From CAYUNA01 sp047629355 (GTDB lineage Bacteria; Bacteroidota; Bacteroidia; Chitinophagales; Saprospiraceae), in assembly GCA_047629355.1 (NCBI GenBank), contig JBLHWU010000309.1, positions 1-6,212 of the forward strand: DNA of 6,212 nucleotides, given 5' to 3'. The notes under the pieces are model-generated. The model saw only the letters and a program-made list of their open reading frames with translations, was not told where the DNA came from and ran no database searches. Below are positions 1 through 4,350 of the stretch, piece by piece. How positions within the stretch are numbered: the first letter of the stretch is position 1; the number at the start of each line of letters is the position of its first letter. Made by a program: the position numbers and the translations under genes.

Positions 1-20
1 AACATTCAAATAAAATTTCT

Positions 21-680
21 ATGAAAAGAATATTGCTCTTTAGCTTCTTGGCTTGTTTTTTAACACTCGCCTTTACGAATGACGCGTATGCGCAAAAAAA
101 GAAAACTTCAAAAACCGATGAGTACTTTGATGAAAGTGGAGACTTTGTTAGCAAATTATGGTATGGCTTGAATGTTGGTAACATAGGCGGTTTTGGCGGT
201 AATTTTAATATCAATTTATCGCCAATGGTCGGATATGAACTCTTGCCAAACTTGTCTGTTGGAGCGATACTAAAATTTAATTATCAATATATTGATAATG
301 GACAAGGTGCAATCGGAAACTTTTCTGATAATCGACGAGGTAATCGCCGTCTTTCAGCAGTGGATTTTTCCTATGGAGCATTCACAAGGTACAAATTATT
401 TAATGTAGCATTTATACATGCAGAATTGGAATCAACCAGTTTCAAAGTTCCAAGAATCAATGAAAATATTTCTTCCTGTACTTTTGATACTTGCATCGAC
501 GAAGATGGAAAGTATGAGACATTTAAAAGACAGGAGCCTTACTTTTATGTTGGAGGTGGATACAATGGAAGCAACGGTGGGTTTGGATACGAGTTAATGT
601 TATTATATAATGTACTAGACAGTGCTAACAAAAGTAGAATTCCGTGGGATTTCAGAGTTGGTTTAACTTGGAAGTTTTAA
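21..680 (+). CDS. Secreted small beta-barrel protein, probably outer membrane
   Basis: This 219-residue protein has a clear Sec signal peptide: M1-K-R, a hydrophobic stretch at about 4-19, and a signal peptidase I site A22-Y-A24 before Q25. A lysine-rich linker (26-32) follows. The rest alternates short aromatic and glycine-rich segments (about 47-60, 66-72, 78-90, 113-136, 173-196, 208-219) that fit amphipathic beta strands. The chain ends in W-K-F, and a C-terminal Phe is common in outer-membrane barrels recognised by the BAM machinery. Cys153 and Cys158 sit in a polar stretch that would be an extracellular loop and could form a disulfide. The size suits a barrel of roughly 8-10 strands. 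I do not recognise a specific family, substrate or partner. The ATG at 21 is preceded by AT-rich sequence with no Shine-Dalgarno site, as is usual in Bacteroidota. Only 20 bases lie upstream, so the promoter is not visible. It converges on the zinc-finger gene. Confidence 0.85.
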   Translation: MKRILLFSFLACFLTLAFTNDAYAQKKKTSKTDEYFDESGDFVSKLWYGLNVGNIGGFGGNFNINLSPMVGYELLPNLSVGAILKFNYQYIDNGQGAIGNFSDNRRGNRRLSAVDFSYGAFTRYKLFNVAFIHAELESTSFKVPRINENISSCTFDTCIDEDGKYETFKRQEPYFYVGGGYNGSNGGFGYELMLLYNVLDSANKSRIPWDFRVGLTWKF

Positions 681-689
681 AACAACAAT

Positions 690-738
690 ATTTTAGGCAG
701 GACTTTCTATGAAAATCAGCGCAAGCCCTGCCTAAAAT
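690..738. terminator. Inverted repeat, likely bidirectional terminator
   Basis: ATTTTAGGCAGG (690-701) is perfectly complementary to CCTGCCTAAAAT (727-738), a 12-bp stem. After one mismatch it extends by CTT/AAG (703-705 with 723-725), leaving a loop of about 17 nt. It begins 10 nt after the stop of the barrel gene and ends 15 nt before the stop of the convergent zinc-finger gene, where one shared terminator is expected. The outer stem is A/T-rich, giving U-rich 3' arms on either strand, but no long T run follows. Confidence 0.7.
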
Positions 739-752
739 TCTGCATTAAAAAA

Positions 753-1088
753 TCACCTTCCCGCACACCGCACACACATCGCACTCTCCGGCATATACAT
801 CAATCGTGCTGGCCGAATCGGATTTTTACATCGTCCACAATTGCCAAAGTCCGGCGAATCAATTTTAGATAGCGCGACTCGCAGACTCACCAATTTGCGT
901 TCCGCTTGTCGCATCGCTGCATCTGCTACCCCTTTGTTGTTAATCGCATCCATTCTACTGATGCGCCCAATTGCGTTTTCGGGAGAAATTGGCTTAATAC
1001 TCGCTGCTCGCTTCTTGATTTTTTCCTCCATCTCCGCAATTGTTGCGATAATTTTTTCTTTCAGTTCCTGTCGTGATGCATCCGTCAT
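753..1088 (-). CDS. Short TraR/DksA-family C4 zinc-finger protein
   Basis: This is a 111-residue protein, cytoplasmic with no signal peptide. An N-terminal, charged, coiled-coil-like helix (about 4-30) is followed by a connecting segment with S-P-E-N-A-I-G-R, a second helix (about 48-77), and a DFGNCGRC zinc finger. Four cysteines (C84, C87, C105, C108) form CxxC-x17-CxxC, the TraR/DksA C4 finger. DksA-type proteins enter the RNA polymerase secondary channel and modulate initiation with ppGpp. Here the helix-helix tip lacks the aspartates of DksA's DxxDxA motif, and the chain stops three residues after the last cysteine, so the C-terminal helix of full DksA is absent. It is best called a DksA-like regulator of unproven target. 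The frame extends 11 codons upstream to a TTG at 1121. I chose the ATG at 1088 because it follows an A-rich stretch and because ATG is favoured. It is transcribed alone, towards the barrel gene. Confidence 0.9.
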   Translation of the reverse strand: MTDASRQELKEKIIATIAEMEEKIKKRAASIKPISPENAIGRISRMDAINNKGVADAAMRQAERKLVSLRVALSKIDSPDFGNCGRCKNPIRPARLMYMPESAMCVRCAGR

Positions 1089-1171
1089 TTTTCTTGTCTT
1101 TAGGTTCTTGGCTTTCCACAATACGGAAGTTTCTAAAAAATTTGTACCCTCGTTTTTTAAGAAAATCCAAG

Positions 1172-1192
1172 AAATTTACGCCAAATTTACGC
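1172..1192. repeat. Two 10-bp direct repeats, 11-bp period
   Basis: AAATTTACGC occurs at 1172-1181 and again at 1183-1192 with one base between. The 11-bp period places both copies on the same face of the helix. The right copy overlaps the candidate -7 element of the zinc-finger gene, and the left copy covers the expected start point. The arrangement suits a repressor operator, which is inference. Confidence 0.6.
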
Positions 1193-1208
1193 TATTTTTA
1201 CAATTCAA
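1182..1208 (-). promoter_or_regulatory. Candidate promoter of the DksA-like gene
   Basis: Read on the minus strand, TAAATTTG (1189-1182) matches the Bacteroidota -7 consensus TAnnTTTG exactly. A TTG at 1208-1206 could serve as the -33 element, but its 16-bp spacing is shorter than the usual 19-21. Transcription would start near 1177 and leave a leader of about 90 nt before the ATG at 1088. The -7 match is good and the -33 match is weak. Confidence 0.35.
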
Positions 1209-1281
1209 TGGTTTTAAATGTCAACTCATCAGATAGTATTTTTAAAAAATTAGAAAATTGCAGATATTTGAAGCGGCATTC

Positions 1282-1309
1282 TTTGACTGTTACTTAGTCC
1301 ATATTTTTC
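1282..1309 (+). promoter_or_regulatory. Candidate promoter of the kinase-regulator operon
   Basis: TTTG at 1282-1285 and TATTTTTC at 1302-1309 (one mismatch to TAnnTTTG) are separated by 16 bp, shorter than usual. A start near 1315 would give a leader of about 140 nt that begins with the first stem-loop. A competing weaker -7 candidate is TAACTTTA at 1390-1397, without a -33 partner. Confidence 0.25.
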
Positions 1310-1310
1310 A

Positions 1311-1354
1311 CTTTAAAAATGCTCATTATATCAACATAAATGGCAATTTTAAAG
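1311..1354 (+). repeat. Imperfect inverted repeat in kinase leader, stem-loop 1
   Basis: CTTTAAAAATGC (1311-1322) pairs with GCAATTTTAAAG (1343-1354, read with its leading G): eight base pairs, one A-A mismatch, then three more pairs and a possible U-G. The loop is about 18 nt and A/T-rich. It lies just after the candidate kinase promoter, so it may be either a 5' mRNA hairpin or a protein-binding dyad. Confidence 0.5.
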
Positions 1355-1361
1355 CAAAAAA

Positions 1362-1414
1362 TAGGAACGAAAACGCGCGCTCTCAAAAGTAACTTTATTT
1401 AATTCGTGTTCCTA
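1362..1414 (+). repeat. Imperfect inverted repeat in kinase leader, stem-loop 2
   Basis: TAGGAAC (1362-1368) is the exact complement of GTTCCTA (1408-1414). The stem continues as GAA with TTC, with one bulged base on the right arm, for about ten pairs enclosing about 31 nt. The loop contains CGCGCG and the small palindrome AAAGT-A-ACTTT (1386-1396). The right arm ends 38 nt before the kinase ATG. Confidence 0.45.
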
Positions 1415-1452
1415 ACACAAATATTGAAACAAAAAAAATTGAATTGGAATTT

Positions 1453-2520
1453 ATGAATAGCAACTACAAAAAAATATTAGGCTTCGACGACAAATGGCTC
1501 GTTATCATAGGTACGCCCGTGATTGCGTTCCTGTTGGCGGCAATGATGTTTGCGGATATTTTAGTGGACGATTGGTGGACGTTTTGTCGAGGATGCTTGA
1601 TGGTTTCGTTTATCTATGTCATTATTTATTGGGTTGTTTTTCGACAGGTTTTTATCGTTTTTCGAAAGAAATACCCTAAAACAGGACAGACAATCAGGCG
1701 AATAACGTTGCAAAGTATTGTCTTAGTTGTTCTCTATTTTAGTGGTCAATCTATTTTAGACCCAGTTATGCATAGATTATTCACGCCTTATATTATTCAA
1801 GATGCCCGCCACGATATTGGGATGGCGATTGCTTCGTTATTGGTTACCTTTTTGGTCGTAGGAATTTATGAGACGATTGGTTTTTATACTCGATTGCAAA
1901 AGTCTTCCTTGGAAAAACAAGAGTTGAAACGCATGAATATGCAAAGCCAATTGGAAGGTTTGAAAAATCAGGTTAACCCGCATTTCTTGTTCAATTCTCT
2001 AAATACATTGACTTATTTGATACCTGAAAATTCTGAAAAGAGTGTTCATTTTGTGCAACAACTGTCTAAAGTGTATCGCTATATTTTAGAAATTAGAGAT
2101 AAGAAGTTGATTTTCTTAGAAGAAGAGTTGAAATTTTTAAATGCTTATACCTTTTTATTAAAAGAACGATTTGGTGAAAACTTGCACATTAAAATGGATA
2201 TTCCAGAGAAGTATTTAAATGATAAGATTCTTCCATTGTCCTTACAAATTCTTTTTGAGAATGCCATCAAGCACAATATTATTTCTTCTGAAAAGCCTTT
2301 GTTTATGGAGGTATTTATTGAAAATGGAGATAAGTTGGTTGTGAAAAATAATTTACAAAAGAAGAATCAAGTGATGAATTCAACTAAATTAGGGCTACAA
2401 AATATCAAAAATCGCTACCGTTTCTTTTCTGATAAAGAAGTAGAAGTTATCGTAACGCAAAAGTCGTTTATTGTAATTTTGCCGATGTTGGATGCGCCTG
2501 TTTTTGCGATGGATAATTAG
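1453..2520 (+). CDS. LytS/YehU-type membrane sensor histidine kinase
   Basis: This 355-residue protein is an inner-membrane sensor kinase that would phosphorylate the LytTR regulator encoded next. Four hydrophobic helices (about 15-33, 48-69, 85-100, 123-145) form the membrane unit. No large periplasmic domain is present, so sensing is probably in or near the membrane. A charged linker helix (148-170) leads into the His_kinase domain. The phospho-acceptor is H177 in NPHFLFNSLN. The N-box LFENAIKHN (268-275) has N270. The region that normally carries DxGxG reads L-V-V-K-N-N-L-Q-K-K (295-304), so those glycines are missing. GLQNIKNRY (314-322) is the family's last nucleotide-binding motif. This degenerate form is, from memory, common in Bacteroidota LytS-like kinases, so I expect it to be active. 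An in-frame TTG at 1444 would add three residues. I prefer the ATG at 1453, which has GGAA four bases upstream. It lies 32 nt from the regulator gene, so they form one operon. Confidence 0.97.
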   Translation: MNSNYKKILGFDDKWLVIIGTPVIAFLLAAMMFADILVDDWWTFCRGCLMVSFIYVIIYWVVFRQVFIVFRKKYPKTGQTIRRITLQSIVLVVLYFSGQSILDPVMHRLFTPYIIQDARHDIGMAIASLLVTFLVVGIYETIGFYTRLQKSSLEKQELKRMNMQSQLEGLKNQVNPHFLFNSLNTLTYLIPENSEKSVHFVQQLSKVYRYILEIRDKKLIFLEEELKFLNAYTFLLKERFGENLHIKMDIPEKYLNDKILPLSLQILFENAIKHNIISSEKPLFMEVFIENGDKLVVKNNLQKKNQVMNSTKLGLQNIKNRYRFFSDKEVEVIVTQKSFIVILPMLDAPVFAMDN

Positions 2521-2552
2521 GACTTAACAAGAAACAATTTTAAGCAAACTAC

Positions 2553-3311
2553 ATGAAAATACTAATTATAGAAGACGAACAGCCTGCTGCGAAACGATTG
2601 GCGCAACTTATCAAAAATAGCTTGCCGAGTGCAGAAATTATTGAAGCAATTGACAGTGTAGAAAGTGCAGTGAAATGGCTGAGAAACTTCCCTGCGCCGG
2701 ATTTGATTTTTTTGGATATTCAATTGGCTGATGGACTGAGTTTTGATATTTTTAAGCAAGTGGAAGTAAAATCTCCCATCATTTTTACGACCGCCTACGA
2801 CCAATATACGCTCAAGGCATTTAAAGTTAATAGTGTTGATTATCTGTTGAAACCAATTGACCCTCAGGAGTTTACAGAAGCAATTGAAAAGTATAACGAA
2901 TTTTTTCAACAAGAAAAAGGTTATGACGATACTGCTTTGAAAGATTTGCTTGCCTCTTTGCAACAGAAAGAGTACAAAGAACGATTTTTGGTGAAAGTAG
3001 GTCAACAATTGTCTTATTTAATGACGAAGGAAATTGCTTATTTCTTTTCAGAAGATGGTTTGGTGCAGGCACGGCATCAATCAGGTAAAAAGCATTTTGT
3101 CGATTACTCGCTCGACCAATTGGATGGTGTTTTAGACCCAAAGCATTTCTTTCGCATTAGTCGAAAACTAATTGTTAAAATCGACGCAATAGCTAAGATA
3201 AATACTTGGTTCAATAGCCGTCTGAAATTAGATTTAGCTCCTAAAATAGATTTCGACGTCATCGTTAGCCGGGAAAGGGTAGGAGATTTTAAGCGATGGT
3301 TGGATAAATAA
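2553..3311 (+). CDS. LytTR-family response regulator
   Basis: This 252-residue cytoplasmic protein is a receiver plus DNA-binding domain and the partner of the upstream kinase. The receiver spans about 1-120: acidic pocket E7-D8-E9, phospho-acceptor D55 in LIFLDIQLADG, the switch Thr in IIFTTAYD (T79/T80), and K100 in YLLKPID. All catalytic positions are intact. A helical linker (about 120-140) joins the LytTR domain (about 143-250), which shows F-L-V-K-V-G at 145-150, the typical FFRISRKLIVKIDAI (199-213), and the closing VSRERVGDFKRWL (238-250). LytTR domains bind pairs of short direct repeats, usually near promoters. No convincing pair is visible in this window. The ATG at 2553 starts exactly at the first receiver strand. 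The length is normal for the family. The product resembles the LytR/YehT/AgrA class, but no specific regulon can be assigned. Confidence 0.97.
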   Translation: MKILIIEDEQPAAKRLAQLIKNSLPSAEIIEAIDSVESAVKWLRNFPAPDLIFLDIQLADGLSFDIFKQVEVKSPIIFTTAYDQYTLKAFKVNSVDYLLKPIDPQEFTEAIEKYNEFFQQEKGYDDTALKDLLASLQQKEYKERFLVKVGQQLSYLMTKEIAYFFSEDGLVQARHQSGKKHFVDYSLDQLDGVLDPKHFFRISRKLIVKIDAIAKINTWFNSRLKLDLAPKIDFDVIVSRERVGDFKRWLDK

Positions 3312-3358
3312 TCACATTAAGTTTACAAGCATTTAATATGTAATATGATATTTAGTCG

Positions 3359-3366
3359 TATCTTTG
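3359..3366 (+). promoter_or_regulatory. Candidate -7 promoter element ahead of small ORF
   Basis: TATCTTTG matches the Bacteroidota -7 consensus TAnnTTTG exactly and is followed by CAGA. It lies 48 bp after the regulator stop. No good -33 TTTG lies 19-21 bp upstream; the best is TTTA at 3332-3335. Transcription from about 3372 would run into the small membrane ORF after roughly 85-100 nt and start with a weak hairpin (GATAA/TTATC, 3372-3387). Confidence 0.45.
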
Positions 3367-3457
3367 CAGAAGATAATTTGTTTTATCATAAACCGAGTGA
3401 ACAAAATCAATACTTAATACTTAATATATTTTTAACTATTGATTGTTAAACTTTTAA

Positions 3458-3613
3458 ATGTATACAACCATAATGAAAACGAATTCAACGAAATCACATC
3501 AGACTGATTTAATATTAGCATTTGTAATTTTTACTATCTGCTGCATCGTTTCCTTTTTCCGTACACACCACCACACCGACGAATTTGTTACCAATATTGT
3601 CGCCGGTTTTTAG
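3458..3613 (+). CDS. Putative small single-pass membrane protein, unknown function
   Basis: This is a 51-codon frame from the ATG at 3458, or 46 codons from the in-frame ATG at 3473; the codon before 3458 is TAA. From the inner start the protein has a polar basic N-terminus (M-K-T-N-S-T-K-S-H-Q), one hydrophobic helix at about 13-30 (L-I-L-A-F-V-I-F-T-I-C-C-I-V-S-F-F), then R-T, three histidines, an acidic D-E, and a tail ending V-A-G-F. The basic N-terminus suggests N-in, C-out. Three things support a real gene: a -7 element about 90 nt upstream, a 10-bp hairpin starting 2 nt after the stop, and G/C content that rises sharply inside the frame (8 of 57 bases are G/C in 3401-3457). I recognise no family. 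The cysteine pair inside the helix and the triple histidine could bind metal, but that is a guess. A chance ORF remains possible. Confidence 0.45.
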   Translation: MYTTIMKTNSTKSHQTDLILAFVIFTICCIVSFFRTHHHTDEFVTNIVAGF

Positions 3614-3614
3614 A

Positions 3615-3645
3615 TAGATTTGTTACCTAAATAGAAACAAATCTA
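3615..3645 (+). terminator. 10-bp hairpin just after the small ORF
   Basis: TAGATTTGTT (3615-3624) is the exact complement of AACAAATCTA (3636-3645), with an 11-nt loop. It begins 2 nt after the TAG of the small ORF. The stem is A/T-rich and is followed by mixed A/G sequence rather than a T run, so it may be a weak terminator or a 3'-end stabilising hairpin rather than a classic intrinsic terminator. Confidence 0.45.
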
Positions 3646-3701
3646 ATAGAAAAAGGTATCTTTTAAACGTTCGTTTCAAAGCATCTCAAACCATTTATTT
3701 T

Positions 3702-3721
3702 GTAAAACAGCTCTGTTTTGC
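3702..3721. repeat. Compact dyad AAAACAG-CT-CTGTTTT
   Basis: Seven perfectly complementary bases on each side of a CT centre (3704-3719), extended by a T-G and a G-C pair to 3702-3721. As RNA it forms a hairpin with a GCTC loop. As DNA it is a symmetric site that could bind a dimer. Its right arm contains the TTTG that could be the -33 element of the next gene, so operator and terminator readings are both open. Confidence 0.45.
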
Positions 3722-3747
3722 TTAACTTTCCTATGTGTTTATTTTTT
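3717..3747 (+). promoter_or_regulatory. Candidate promoter of the exported-protein gene
   Basis: TTTG (3717-3720) is followed after 19 bp by TATTTTTT (3740-3747), one mismatch from TAnnTTTG and at the expected Bacteroidota spacing. Transcription would start near 3753, only about a dozen bases before the ATG at 3765. Confidence 0.35.
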
Positions 3748-3764
3748 CAATAAAACCACAAAAT

Positions 3765-4278
3765 ATGAAAAGTTTAAAATGGCTTTATAGTAGGACTGTT
3801 GCTGCTATTTTCCCAGTTGATTCTTGCTCAAATGACTGAAGAAAAACTAGATGAAACGATTCGAAGGGAAGCGCAAGGAGTGAAAGGAAAATTAGGCAAT
3901 TGGACGATGGAATATGGGAAAACACCGCTGGTCATTATTTCTCATGCTGAAGCCAATCGAATGCGGATTTTTGCGCCAGTGATTGAAGCAAAAGAAATGA
4001 AATGCGGCGAAATGGAAAAGATGCTCGAAGCTAATTTTCATTCAGCTTTAGATGCCAAATATTGTCTTTATGAAGGTATAGTCATTAGTGTTTTTACGCA
4101 TCCGTTGAAGGAATTAACGGAGGAACAATTGGTAGATGCGATGCGTCAAGTGGTGCTTTTATCCGCGACTTATGGCACGACCTATTCGAGTACGGACCTA
4201 ATTTTTGGTGGTGGATTTAAAGGTAAAAAAGCCCCAAAAGTAAGTGAGAGTCCAACGAAAATAGGACTGAAAAATTAA
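3765..4278 (+). CDS. Small exported protein, YbjN/chaperone-like fold possible; signal peptide frameshifted
   Basis: The main frame is open from 3778 to the TAA at 4276-4278 but has no ATG before 3832. A second frame starts with ATG at 3765, reads M-K-S-L-K-W-L, and ends at TGA 3837-3839. Removing one T from the TTT at 3784-3786 joins them into a 170-residue protein with a textbook 22-residue signal peptide (M-K-S-L-K-W, a Leu-rich core, cleavage L-I-L-A before Q22). The mature part has helix, sheet and helix segments: NWTMEYG and PLVIISH strands, RMRIFAPV, a helix with KMLEANFHSALDAKY, strand LYEGIVISVF, then helix EEQLVDAMRQVVLLSATYG. This order recalls YbjN or type III secretion-chaperone folds, an impression only. 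A glycine- and lysine-rich tail follows. As deposited, translation would have to start at TTG 3799 (no proper signal peptide) or ATG 3832 (148 residues, cytoplasmic). Sequencing error, recent mutation or frameshifting could explain it. Confidence 0.75.
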
Positions 4279-4281
4279 GCA

Positions 4282-4331
4282 GTTGCGTGTTGTCTGCGTG
4301 AAAGGTACCCGTTACGTAAGCAACCCGTAAC
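4282..4331. terminator. Hairpin between convergent genes
   Basis: GTTGCGTGTTG (4282-4292) can pair with CAACCCGTAAC (4321-4331) through nine Watson-Crick pairs, one G-U and one mismatch, with about 28 nt between. It sits four bases after the stop of the exported-protein gene and 17 bases before the end of the TonB receptor gene, so it could end transcripts from both sides. There is no T tract, and alternative pairings with nearby GCAAC exist. Confidence 0.35.
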
Positions 4332-4350
4332 TTGCAACTCGAAACCCGTT
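4307..4350. repeat. Degenerate heptamer tandem repeat, ACYCGWA type
   Basis: Four contiguous 7-mers run ACCCGTA, ACTTGCA, ACTCGAA, ACCCGTT (4323-4350), and a further ACCCGTT lies at 4307-4313. All share AC at positions 1-2 and G at position 5. The last unit overlaps the stop codon of the TonB receptor gene (TTA on the plus strand at 4349-4351). An ACACGCA in reverse orientation (4290-4284) may be a relic of the same repeat and supplies one arm of the hairpin here. Confidence 0.55.

Larger units (their letters stand above)
1089..1452. other. Divergent intergenic region, no convincing protein gene
   Basis: These 364 bp separate the divergently transcribed zinc-finger and kinase genes, so both promoters must lie here. 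I see a TAAATTTG element and an 11-bp-phased direct repeat on the zinc-finger side, and a TTTG/TATTTTTC pair on the kinase side. Two long imperfect inverted repeats lie in the probable leader of the kinase mRNA. The only reading frames are very short: 29 codons from 1209 and 20 codons from 1340, both on +. The longer one has no support. The shorter one is discussed among the findings. Confidence 0.7.

Noticed and set aside
841..1236. 131-codon plus-strand frame over the zinc-finger gene
   Set aside because: It is antisense to a well-supported C4 zinc-finger gene, and its hydrophobic composition is the expected shadow of that gene. The overlapping 1073-1297 frame is rejected for the same reason.
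1209..1298. 29-codon plus-strand ORF in the divergent intergenic region
   Set aside because: No promoter, hydrophobic segment or composition change supports it. It lies partly upstream of the candidate kinase promoter.
2562..3141. Minus-strand frames of 148 and 89 codons inside the regulator gene
   Set aside because: They are antisense to the LytTR regulator, are low-complexity, and lack recognisable motifs.
3411..3426. Tandem AATACTT repeat and the nearby TTTAAC/GTTAAA hairpin (3431-3450)
   Set aside because: Both are short and nearly pure A/T, within the range expected by chance in this composition.
3666..3674. AACGTTCGT, a match to the degenerate LytTR half-site as I recall it
   Set aside because: The motif is so loose that a match is expected by chance in a few hundred bases. 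No second copy lies at the usual spacing of about 12 bp.
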